NCBI GenBank assembly: GCA_037013495.1 | Contig: CM072811.1 | Coordinates: forward strand, 20,582,159 to 20,646,158 | Reading direction: 5' to 3' | Length of the DNA: 64,000 nt | From: Hippophae tibetana | Lineage: Eukaryota > Streptophyta > Magnoliopsida > Rosales > Elaeagnaceae | Shown: positions 1-9,419 of the stretch, in pieces | Numbering within the stretch: the stretch's first letter is position 1 | Layout of the letters: every line of letters begins with the position of its first letter | Translations under genes and position numbers: made by a program | Notes under the pieces: model-generated | What the model saw: the letters and a program-made list of their open reading frames with translations, nothing else | Told to the model about the DNA's origin: nothing | Database searches by the model: none

Positions 1-322
1 ATTTTTGGGGAATAAGAGGCATCCGATTAGGATCATAGTTTCCTGCAAAACTAGCAAGTGCTTTCTTAACACAATCACATGCAAATTGCCTATCTTGTAT
101 GGTTTTAGCTTCTCCCTTCAGCTGCTTAGCTCCATTGCAGCACCCAAATGATGGCTGCTCTTTTTCCCCATTTTTCAGGAAACTCAAACATGGTGCCAAT
201 TCTGCCACCACCGTGCCACACTTTAATTCTTCGGCCACGGCTAGGGTCGATGTGGAGCTACAAAGCAGCAGCATGAGAAGAGCTAAGGACATGACCACTA
301 GTTGGGTACGAATATTAGTCAT
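1..322 (-). CDS. Non-specific lipid-transfer protein (nsLTP), partial
   Basis: 107 codons are visible, read leftward from the ATG at 320-322; the gene runs off the window. Residues 1-30 form a hydrophobic signal peptide (LALLMLLLCSS core, cleavage near AVA/EE), so the product should be secreted to the wall or apoplast. The mature part shows the eight-cysteine scaffold as far as it is visible: C35-X9-C45, then the CC pair at 61-62 followed by X19 and C82-D-C84. This is type-1 nsLTP spacing; cysteines 7 and 8 would lie beyond the edge. The family binds acyl lipids in a hydrophobic tunnel and serves in cuticle and defence biology. The open frame has no defect. A plus-strand ORF over the same bases is an antisense shadow. 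A second, broken nsLTP lies at 48 kb. High confidence in the family; the exact paralogue is unknown. Confidence 0.9.
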   Translation of the reverse strand, partial: MTNIRTQLVVMSLALLMLLLCSSTSTLAVAEELKCGTVVAELAPCLSFLKNGEKEQPSFGCCNGAKQLKGEAKTIQDRQFACDCVKKALASFAGNYDPNRMPLIPQK

Positions 323-1690
323 GGTACGTGTTGAGAAAGTTATTATGTAGAATCAAGTAATATAGATAAAGCTAGGTATATATGTAGTACATTAATTGGT
401 AAACAGCCTCGTAGTTCGAGTGTTTAACTATGCTATATAGGTTTTGGCATGCAAGTGTTGTGAGTCCTTTTGAAACTAATTTCTGTTTAAGTAAATCAAA
501 GAAGGAACTTTAGTTGACACTTGTCTAATATTTTCATGCGAAATGCATGTACAGTAATGTTATAGTTTGTGGTGTCAATTGTTTGAGGTGTCAAACAATC
601 TAATGCGTTAAAAAAGCTTAATTTATCGAATTTAAAAATAGCTAGTAAGTTTATTTAATAAAATATTTTTCAAATAATAGTAATTTTATAATTGCTACAA
701 TTACTATAAAATAAAGAACATAAATAATATTTTTATTTTTTTCTCATTTAATAAAATTATAATCAAGATATAATATTTATATTTTGTTCTAACAAAATTA
801 TAAAAGATTTTTATTTTAATTTTTTGAAAGTAAAAATGAGTAAGTTTGTAAATTATTTATTCCAACTCATTTGAATATGATATGAGTTAAATTAAAGTTG
901 CATAAAATTTAAATAAATTAAACTAATTCTAAACGAGTTAGATAAATTTAACTTATTTTACATCTATAACAATAGTTATCAAATTCTACATTTTATTTTC
1001 CAAAAGAAAAAATATATATAGCATTTTGTTTTTTAAATAACGTGTATTTGGAGGGAGTAAAAAATATATATACGCATGTAGCATAAACTATACTTTTCAG
1101 TTGATTGATGCTGGTGGAGTCAGCGTGGCTTTTGTCAAATGAGGAAGTAATTGAAATCATACATCTCAAGTGCTTCATTTGGAGGGAGTCTTGAAAAATC
1201 TATTATTAATGAAAATATCAATTTATAAATGCCTCTAAACTTTGCCGAATAAAAAAATCACTTATTTAATTAAATTTGGAAAAAACAAAAAATAAAAAAT
1301 AGTATCTTCTAAATATGTAGTCACATAAATAACATTCTTTAAATTTATAACAATAAAAATAATATTCATTATACACGTCATATATTTTTATCATTAAAAA
1401 ATAAGTTTAGCTAGTCCATCATTTTAAATTAAACGTAATCTTATTGGACATGGTTCAAGTTAAACTAGGTTATTGAGACTCGTTTAATGTTAATCTCTGT
1501 CCAATTTAATCATATTCAATATTAATAAAATAATTTTTTGTTATTATAAGTTTTAAGTATATTATTTAATGTAATATTTAAAAAATAAATTCACTTAATT
1601 AAAGCATACAGAAGTCTTTGGCCTTATCAAATATAATGGTGCCATACCATTGAATTATGGCTCAATAGCATAAAACTTATTTGGACATAT
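323..1690. other. AT-rich intergenic region upstream of the nsLTP gene
   Basis: This stretch holds the nsLTP promoter side and then very AT-rich spacer. No ORF with recognisable protein similarity was seen on either strand. A short GGAGGGAGT motif occurs twice, near 1050 and 1172, without clear terminal inverted repeats. No RNA gene was recognised. Confidence 0.5.
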
Positions 1691-1952
1691 AGAAGATCTA
1701 GTCTTAATTACGGTTACATAAGTAGTTTAGTATAGAAAAGTTTGTGTTGTGAATATAATTTTGTATTATAAAAATTTATTTTGTACATCAACTTTACTTA
1801 CAATTTATAGGAAAACTAGTCTACAAAAAAAACCTAATTGTGACTAAAATAATATCTTCAAATAAAATCATAATTTTCTAATAATTTTCATGATCTACTA
1901 ATTAATATAGGATTAACTCAAATATTTGACATTTACTCTTAAGATTTCAACA
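1690..1952 (-). mobile_element. Start of a Ty1/copia 3' LTR, minus strand (partial)
   Basis: Read on the minus strand, the RNase H fragment at 2018-2305 is followed by a short purine tract (AAGGGG, near 1956) and then by TGTTGAAATC beginning at 1952. That is the expected order of coding end, polypurine tract and LTR 5' end in a copia element. The other end of the LTR was not located and the 1690 limit is a guess. No matching 5' LTR was found in the window, so the element is truncated. Confidence 0.5.
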
Positions 1953-2017
1953 CACCCCTTAAAGTTTGGATCATAAAAATTGATCATATCCAATTTACAT
2001 TAAGGTCATTGAAATTC

Positions 2018-2305
2018 TATCAAGAAAGTCTTTTGGTGAGGTTATCAGGAGTTTGCTCTTTTGTTAGAACATAAATCATACAAATTGTTCCATCTTCATC
2101 CTTCTCTTTGATAAAGTTTCTATCTACTTCCACATATTTTGTTTTGTCATGGTGAATTGAATTAAGAGAAATATTGATGGTTGTCTTATTGTCATAGTAT
2201 ACCTTGACTAGAGTTGCTGCTCCAATTTGAAGTTCCATCAATAGTTTTCTTAATCACAGTGCCGCATATATTCCTTGTGCAACAACCCTAAATTCTACTT
2301 CGGCA
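2018..2305 (-). pseudogene. Ty1/copia RNase H C-terminal fragment
   Basis: The minus-strand translation carries the RNase H C-terminal signature of copia Pol. YYDNKTTINISLN corresponds to the usual CDNKSAI block, HHDKTKYVEVDRNFIKEK to the R-T-K-H-[IV]-[ED]-[IV]-D-x-H-F-I-[RK]-[ED]-K block, and DNLTKRLS to the terminal D-x-[LF]-T-K block. The last open stretch is 73 codons. Upstream, at 2242-2305, similarity continues through VEFR and QGIC but with frame changes and no start. Everything N-terminal (gag, PR, IN, RT) is missing. It is a truncated, non-functional copia tail, followed downstream by its LTR start. Confidence 0.8.
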
Positions 2306-2877
2306 TTACTTTTTCCTATTACATTTTGCTTCTTACTTTTTCTTATTATATTTTAAAACTTTCAAGTTTTAAAACTATTATTGAAAACATGTTGTTAATA
2401 CATTTTCAGATAATAATTCTTATAAAAACTTTTGAAATAGAGCTTCACTCTAACTACCGGGCGATTGTACCAACAAATAAAAGAGTACTACTTTAAATTA
2501 GACCGGATAACTAAATCTTAAAATCTAATTTTCAGATTTAAGTTTGTAATAAAAAATAATATATTTCTCTCTAACATTCTTAATATAAAATCTTGAATAA
2601 AAATAAAATCAATTCATTTTATAGATTTTTACCTATTTAATATTTCGCAAGGAAAACAACGTTATTATTATATCATGTTTACAAACAGCCAATAAAGTTA
2701 AATTTAATCACAAACAAATTAAAAATAACATGTAAAAATAAAGCATAAAAAATAACTATAAAGAAAATAAAATCCTTACAGTACTTTGATGTTATTCTCA
2801 TTGTGAGAAAACCTCCAAACAGAATTTGCACTCCCATTTATTGAATCTAAAAGAAAATAAATTACAAAAACATAATT

Positions 2878-2902
2878 AGTTCTTCTCAAAAAGAGAAGAA
2901 CT
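2878..2902. repeat. Perfect 10-bp inverted repeat (hairpin) in the LTR-like repeat
   Basis: The arms AGTTCTTCTC and GAGAAGAACT flank an AAAAA loop. The identical hairpin is kept in the partner repeat at 38917-38941 although surrounding bases differ between the copies. It lies just downstream of the putative minus-strand TATA box and leader, so it would be in the transcribed part. Confidence 0.75.
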
Positions 2903-3095
2903 CTAAAACTAAAAAAAAACTAACTAAGAAAAACTAGAAAAACTAAAAAAAACTAAGAAATGAGAGAAGAAAGAGAAGAGAAGATGTGTTTTGAGGTGTG
3001 TTTAGTTATGAAGAAAATGAGAGTATTTATATGTGAGGATGGGAAGAAAAAGTGGGTGAAAAAATGATTAAAAATGGAGAAAATGCAGAGTAATG

Positions 3096-3250
3096 AATGA
3101 TGACATCATGTTGGTGTGGGCGCGGCGGCACACATAGGCGCGCGTGGATAGGAAAGTGCGGCATGCGGGACCGGGTACTGATGGGTGCGAGCGTGCACAG
3201 AATGGGTGTGATGCGTGCCTTGTCGACGCGACTGGGCGACTGCGTGCACG
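3096..3250. other. GC-rich block within the LTR-like repeat
   Basis: About 155 bases rich in GCG, CGCG and GTGCG motifs stand out sharply from the AT-rich surroundings. The block lies upstream of the putative minus-strand TATA box, in the U3 position. It has no recognisable coding content; small ORFs on both strands look like chance products of the high GC. The partner repeat at 38.4-39.1 kb lacks an equivalent block. Confidence 0.5.
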
Positions 3251-3499
3251 ATTTCCTCCTTTTTGACCCATTTTGTCCAATTTTTCCATATTTGTTGACT
3301 TTTCCTCATTTATTTTATAAATATATTTGTGATGTATTACCTCCAGTATTCCTCTTTGAGTCTTTAAGTTACATTTTTAAGTGAAAATACCTAAAAATAA
3401 TAAAAATACCCGTGATTCCGAAAAGACATATTTATATAAATATATGATAAAATCATGGTAATTTTAGTACTTTTTGAGCACTCACACTTACATCTCAAC

Positions 3500-4190
3500 G
3501 TCGCTAATTTTTCAAAGAAAAAGGTGAAATATCCAATAGTGGATCTTCTTTCTTCTAATGAATGAGCCCAATCTGCATTAGTTTAAACCTCTAAGCTTTT
3601 GTCCTCATTTTTCTTAAAGAATAATCCCATGTCAAGTGATCCTTTTAAGGTATTTGGAAATTCTGTAAACCATTTCAAGGTGATCATCCTTTGAAGAATG
3701 CATGTATTGGCTAATTACATTGACTGTAAATGCTATGTTAAGTCTGGTGCCTAATAAGTATATCAACTTTTCCACGAGTCTCTCTTATCTTTTTTTATCT
3801 ACTATTTTCTCCAAGTTTTTTGATTTAATTTCAACCTCAATTAGAGTGTCACTTGGTTTATAGCCATACATGCCTATTTTAGTAAAGAGATCAAGAATAT
3901 ATTTATATTGAGACACATCAATACCCTTTTTTGATCTTGCAACTTTCATTCTTAAGAAGTATCACATTTTTTCCAAAATCCTTGATTTCGATTTCTGTAG
4001 CCAATGTTTTCTTTAATCTCTTGATTTATTTTAACTTGTGTCCAATTAGGATTATATTTATAAGTCATTCAATCTTTTATGTCTTTGTACTTGTCTGCAA
4101 AATACAAAGTTTAGTTATTTTACTTAGTGTTTTGTCCTCTTCTATATAAGATGAGTGAGTGATTATCAATGTTATACATTAATTGAGAAT
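3500..4190. other. Unassigned region with degraded retroelement-like text
   Basis: No gene is recognised. On the minus strand, short stretches around 3560-3960 could be remains of copia Pol, but they are too broken to assign. Short ORFs on the plus strand show no recognisable domain. Confidence 0.3.
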
Positions 4191-4199
4191 ACTTTATAT

Positions 4200-5345
4200 G
4201 TTTGCATGTTTTACATACACTATGGGTGTTATTTCTGTTAGTTTGTACGTTATGTTACATTTCGTATTCTTGTTTTGTGTTGGCAATTTTTTGAAACAAA
4301 TAACAAAATAATTTGTGTTCTCATTGGGGTCTCACCACCCTTGGAAAACAAGTGGGTAATGGATATTATCCTCATCGAAGAATGAATTTTACCATTGCCA
4401 CTCTAGGAAATGAGAAAGGTGATGAGTGGTCAATGATGCACTTAGATAGTTTGAAATTTTCTATAAATATCATCTCTTTTAAGTTGTTTGGTAATAAGAA
4501 AAATGTGGGGAAATTTTGGCAATTTTGAAACTCGTTATTTTCCAAATATTAAAGCCTTTTTTTTATTCTAAGTTGTTAATTCTTTGAGTGTGTTTTCGAT
4601 ATTAGTGAATTGAGAATGTTTTATGCAAAACCTATTTTATCAGGGTTTAGGTTAATTAAAATTGAATTAACACCCGATTTAGATTGTATGATTAGGTTCC
4701 TATGCTTTGGATAAGTCATACCTTAAAGATTTCACTTACATGGACTATTAATGAGTAGTTGTACCACTTGATAAAGGTAAGGCTATGAAAGAGAGTCAGA
4801 TTTAGCTTCAGATCACAATAGTTATGAAAATAGCTAGTAAGGTAGCATAGGAGCAATTAGGGTAGGTTTCATGACTAGTAAAGGTATTTGAGTTTATATT
4901 TATATTAAGTTATAAACTACGTTTATTCATTTAGTGAATTATTTACTGTCGAGTGGTTTCCATAAGCAACCCAATGATATTATCACATAGACAAGGATCT
5001 ATGTTAATTTTTCTCATTATATCTCTATTTTGTAAGTTCTATTCTTTAGTTAGTACAAGCATAATTATATCTATGTATATGCCAACATATAAAGATATTA
5101 TTATGCTTAGGAAGCATTTCCTTTTGTCTTTTGTATATTGTTTGATTTCTTCTACTCTACTTCTCTCTTTTGTTATGCTTATTGTTTTTCTTTGCGTAGG
5201 TTTCTTTCTTTATCACAGTATAAATTAAACTACCTACTTATCTGTTTAATTTATTTCTATTGTTTTCCTACCTTACATTTTTAACTATGTGTTTACCTAT
5301 ATGTGATATAGGCTTTCTTGTTGTCACTTGAAGATAGCTACAACA
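4200..5345 (+). mobile_element. LTR-like sequence upstream of a copia gag (related to 30760-31330)
   Basis: Bases 4315-4900 are recognisably similar to 30760-31330 in the same orientation. Shared features are the GGTCTC[AG]CCACCC motif, TTTTCTATAAATA as a probable TATA box (near 4457), TTAATTAAAA..GAATTAACAC, and TGCTTTGGATAAG. It precedes the gag remnant at 5383, the position expected of a 5' LTR. Ends and primer site are not clear, so the limits are approximate. Confidence 0.45.
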
Positions 5346-5382
5346 TTAGTAATTTACTTCGAACCTCGCGAGTTGACTAATA

Positions 5383-7070
5383 ATGATTTGGTTAATGATA
5401 TCTAAGCCTATACGATGCACCACTTTCTACCAAGGAAAGGCCAGGTTGTTGTTGAGAAATGAAAAAGCATTGCTCTTAAATCCACTAAAGGAAATGGTAG
5501 CATCTAACAAAAATTTGGCTAACAATGAGAATTCTAGCCCATACGAAAAGGAAATGGATTTTATTGCTTGGTGTTTTACTAGGTTCTTCAAGAAAAATAA
5601 GAATCCTTCTAATGGTTTTAGAAGAGGCACATCGAGTAGTAAACACTCGAGGTATGTAGAGAAAGAAGACTTTGAAGATGAATCTGTCAAACAAACTAGT
5701 AGGAATTATGTTAATTAGATCAAGTGTTTTAAGTGCAGGAAGTATGGACAAATTATCATCAACTGTCATCCAAAATAAAATCCATTTCGGAAAAGGGAAA
5801 TGAAGGCCAAGGTTATTAATTTGGATAGTAATTGTAATGTAGATGAGGATGAGTGTAACTTTATAACCTTTATGGTTTTTAAGTCTCCAGAAGATACTCT
5901 CACTACTCCCACACAAGGCCACTGAGGTTTTGAAGAAGATGAATATGATCAAGATGAGCTCCTTGACACCTGCTCCAAACTTCTTAAGGAGCATAACAAG
6001 TTAAAAAAAATCAAGGAAAATTACTTTGGATAGCCTCGAAGAAAATGATCGAGACTTGAACGCACTAAAGGCAACTCTTGAGAAAAAGAAGTTCTTTGTT
6101 AGTTGTAATCAAAACGATCTCACTAAAAAGTGTGAGATTATACAAAATATATCTTTAAGTGAATTTTAAGGCAAAACATTCTAAATTGAAACATCTGGAT
6201 GAAGAGTTGAGAAAACTTGAGTCAAGTGAGGTGACTCCCAAGTTTTTCAGTTGTAATCCTTCTAATGATCAGATTGAGCAAATTACCCATCTAGGAAAGA
6301 GATTAATTATGCTTGAAAGGTCAAAAAGTATTTAGTATATACTCTTTCTAAGAAAGATGTGAAGCTTGAACTACTACGTGAAAAATTCAAGAGTCCTAAC
6401 AATTTATTGATTTTCTAGAGTCTTCTATAAAAGAGAAAGAAGACTTAATTCGAACTTTAGATGTAAAGATATGAAGTGTTAAGGAAAACTTGATCACTCT
6501 TTGAGTACAGTTCACAAGATGATGTTAGGAACATAAAAGCTTCATGAGATTCTCTGTAGTATTAAAACCACTAGAGACAAGCAAGATCCCAGGTATGAAG
6601 ATGGGTCGTCTATTCTTACTTGTACTTTTCCTAAGTTTATCAAGCTAGTTGTTGTGAATCCTAATATGAAGTATGTTGTAGCATCACCTAAAAGTAAGCC
6701 GCTCGTTGCACCCTAGCCTTCTTCTTCCAGTAAGGTGAACACTTCACCTTCTACTACTCCTTCCCACTATACGATGATGGAATCTTGTCCCTACCTACTT
6801 GTTTCTCTCCTATTTGTCACCACTTTTGTGAGTTAGGGAACTTGAGACCTCACTGTGGGGAATTAACTTCTTTTATTCGTATGAGAGTTCATGTTAGTGT
6901 TTCTTCCTCCTCTTTTCCTCCTTGTGATACTCCCTAGAGTTAGAAACCTCATTTCTCTCACTCTTTTGCATGTTCGTGCCATCTGTGAGGCACTACTGGC
7001 TATATTGCTACATATTTTTTCTAGTTATGTTTGGAGAATTGTGGAACCTTATGGCTACTATCATATATAC
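5383..7070 (+). pseudogene. Broken copia gag with several zinc knuckles (SIRE/Maximus-like)
   Basis: The first open stretch (5383-5718, 111 codons) has the lysine-rich text typical of large plant copia Gag proteins (KEMVASNKNLANNE, RYVEKEDFEDESVK). It runs into a zinc knuckle at about 5730-5772, CFKCRKYGQIIINC, whose histidine is replaced by Q. After a stop the frame recovers acidic text (DEDECNFI, FEEDEYDQDELLDTC) and a long coiled-coil-like region to about 6600. Further degenerate knuckles are seen near 6815 (CHHFC..GNLRPHC) and near 6979 (CHL-stop-GTTGYIATYF, a CCHC box with three key residues lost). Many stops and frame changes break it, and no protease, integrase or RT follows. The multi-knuckle architecture suggests the SIRE/Maximus lineage; I infer this from layout only. 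Confidence 0.7.
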
Positions 7071-7079
7071 TTTTGAATA

Positions 7080-7555
7080 ACTACGGTAAAGGTTAAGTAA
7101 TGATTTTAATCTTACCTATTTTAGTTATCATTTTTTTAAATCCTCTTGCAGTGAATAGATTAAATATATTAAGTGTACATCTAGGTTGTTTAGGATTTAG
7201 GTTGATTAATAATCGTATCATTAATTCAATACACAATAACAAAAGTTAACTTTAATAATGGTTTTAAATTATAAAAGTGATTTAAAATTTTAATAATAAT
7301 AATGAGTTACTCATTTCTCTAAAACTTGCAATACATAATAGGTATCTCTAATTTTTTTTGCGGTTCTTCTTATTTCGATTTGTTCTCTTCTTCCTATATT
7401 TCTCTCAAGGTAATATTATATTTCACTTTATGAAGTAATACAAATAAATGTTCAGTACTTTCTACAAATGAATAGCTAAATTTTCTTGTCTTTACGCTTC
7501 CATTTATTAGAAGAACATCATTTTCAATCTCTTAGAAAAAAGAATTAATTTAATT
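7080..7555. other. Gene-free AT-rich spacer
   Basis: No ORF, RNA gene or repeat with an identified partner was recognised between the gag remnant and the repeat at 7.56 kb. Confidence 0.4.
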
Positions 7556-8030
7556 AACCAAATTAGTTATCAACCTCATCCATATGTGTTAATTGATTTG
7601 TTTAGTTAACAAATAATATCTAACTCCACCAAAGGTGATATTCATATAAAAAAGAGAGAATCAATAAATATTAATTTATATCTTTAATAACCTAAATAAT
7701 ATGAGCAAGCATAATTACTTAGTTATTATATCCATAAATACTCCAATATTATAAATGATAAAATTTGCATCAATATTTATTGAATTTGTATCTATGTTTA
7801 TTTTTATGTTATTAGATTAGAAACACAAAATCCAAAATATTGTGATAGGATGTTTAGGATTAAATTTCGTTTTTAAAAGTTTGAATAATAAATTAAAAAT
7901 CACATATATTCTTTCCTTAGATCGACCTTGGGAGTATACTTATCATTTTCTATAAAATGATTCATGCACTTGCGAGAGTTTTATAAATATAAAACCAAAG
8001 TATTGGTAGGATCGGCGATGCCGGTTCTGC
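7556..8030 (+). repeat. LTR-end-like repeat, inverted copy at 37790-38240
   Basis: The segment matches 37810-38240 in inverted orientation. Shared text includes TTAGATCGACCTTGGGAGTA, GATTCATGCACTTGCGAGAG and the ATCACATATATTCTTTCCTTAG region. The order 'TTAGATCGACC ... GGGAGTA ... CACTTGCGAG ... ACCAA' followed by GGCGATGCCGG (8013-8023) resembles the 5' LTR end and primer region of Athila-type gypsy elements. This assignment is by resemblance only. Confidence 0.5.
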
Positions 8031-8094
8031 TCATCATAATTATTGATATTTATGCAAAGCATTACAACTAGAATGTCAAGTAATCTGAATGCAT

Positions 8095-8290
8095 TATGAC
8101 ACGCTTGAACACACACAAGTATATGTAATCATACATAAGTGATAAGTAATTTAAGAATAAAGGTTATCGTACTCACGAGAATTGTTAATAATGTCTACTC
8201 TTAATTACTAGTTCGTTAACAAATAAGGTTTTGGTTATTTTTGAAAAAAATAATATAAAATAATAAAGTAGATTACACAATAATTATGAA
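8095..8290. repeat. Dispersed repeat, copy 1 (partner 12210-12400)
   Basis: The text around TTGAACACACACAAGTATATG, ATAAGTAATTTAAGAAT, GAGAATTGTTAA and CTAGTTCGT recurs with substitutions at 12210-12400 in the same orientation. Its origin is not known; the wording resembles gypsy-type leader sequence. No coding content. Confidence 0.45.
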
Positions 8291-9080
8291 ATATATGTGA
8301 TTATGGGATTTCCATTATCATTAACCAATAATTTTATTAACCATGCCATGAAGAAAAATTAGTTTTAAAGTTTTAAATCATTTTTATAATATAAAATCAT
8401 TTTTTAATTCTTAACTTTAGCTTTAGAATCTAAATTCACTCAAGTTTTTTCATCTTTTATTATCGTGTATTGAATGAATGATACGATTACTAATTAACCC
8501 AAAACATGATCAACCTAGAAGTATATTTTCTATATTTAGTTTATTCATTATATTAAGATCTAAACAGAAACTAAACTAAGTAAGATTAAAATTATCGTTT
8601 AACATTTAAAATATGTATTCATTTCTATTTATGACAATAATCATAAGGTATCAATTCAAATAAGAATATTAACAATTACGTACTAATATCTTAAACTAGA
8701 AATCAATATATTTATGAAATAAACTATTTGATTACTTTAATTTATACACGTATTGTTTTGACATTCAAACATATAATTAAACATATTAAAGATCAAGAAT
8801 TAAAACTAAAATAATTTATAACATTAAATTAATTAAATTATATTCTAGGTTTGAAAATTACTCCCTATGAAAATGAATATTTATAAAGACAAAATTTTAA
8901 AATCCATAAAAATAACTAAATAGTTCATCGTAAAAAATAGATGAGTAAAGAAAGTAATCTGATTTTGTTAAATTATTCTAGTCAAAGAAATAAAAAATAT
9001 CAATCTTCTATGTATTTTTAAATATTCCTTCGAATATCTTGCAATATTTTTATTAAATTTGAATTTTTAATTTTTAATTT
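8290..9080. other. Gene-free AT-rich spacer
   Basis: Very AT-rich sequence without recognisable ORFs, RNA genes or assignable repeats. Confidence 0.4.
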
Positions 9081-9119
9081 TTTTTAATGTAATTTTGATA
9101 TTAATTTTATTTTATAGAA

Positions 9120-9410
9120 TGTTAAAGCGGGATTAAAATTGGTCGGACACCAAAAAATTGAGTTGACGTCGCAAAAATCTCGCTGATGATATAACGTGAT
9201 GCCACGTGTTAATAAAAGGAATAAGGAGATGAACAGTGCATGCGGATCGAAAGGTTGAGATCCCGGTAAATGACATGTCGTACGGCTATGGAGAGAATGA
9301 TGTATCACACATGCTGACGCTTAGCGAACGAGCTGCTTCAAAACGATGTCGTTTATGGTAACTGGTGCACCAACCCTTCTGAATACTCCCACGTGTCAAA
9401 TAAAAATGAA
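9120..9410. promoter_or_regulatory. Island with G-box, CRE-like and palindromic motifs; possible orphan promoter
   Basis: This stretch is richer in GC than its flanks and packs several plant cis-element-like motifs: TGACGTC at 9164-9170, a G-box CACGTG at 9203-9208, the inverted repeat AAACGATGTCGTTT at 9341-9354, and a second G-box at 9390-9395 (CCACGTGTCAAA). CACGTG is the core for bZIP and bHLH factors, and the first G-box sits in an ABRE-like context. No coding sequence was recognised on either side within several kilobases, so this could be a relic promoter, a distal enhancer or part of an unrecognised repeat. The motifs are seen; the function is inferred. Confidence 0.35.
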
Positions 9411-9419
9411 AAAAATTTA

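Larger units (their letters stand above)
2361..3480 (-). repeat. LTR-like dispersed repeat, copy 1 (partner 38381-39060)
   Basis: From about 2361 to 2945 this segment aligns by eye with 38381-38975 in the same orientation, sharing many blocks such as AACTACCGG, ATATTTCGCAAG and AACATGTAA. On the minus strand a TATAAATA box lies near 3028-3035, followed by a CT-rich leader, as in an LTR promoter and R region. I infer an LTR, possibly solo, transcribed leftward, with U3 at about 3050-3480. No primer site or coding part could be tied to it, so the superfamily is unknown. Confidence 0.5.

Noticed and set aside
99..350. 83-codon plus-strand ORF
   Set aside because: It lies antisense to the nsLTP coding sequence, which has signal peptide and cysteine spacing; the ORF has no recognisable content.
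1045..1185. Two GGAGGGAGT motifs suggestive of Stowaway-type MITE ends
   Set aside because: They are in the same orientation, not inverted, and no TA target duplication or second terminus was seen.
3068..3384. Overlapping ORFs on both strands in the GC-rich block
   Set aside because: Open frames are expected from high GC content; translations show no conserved motif.
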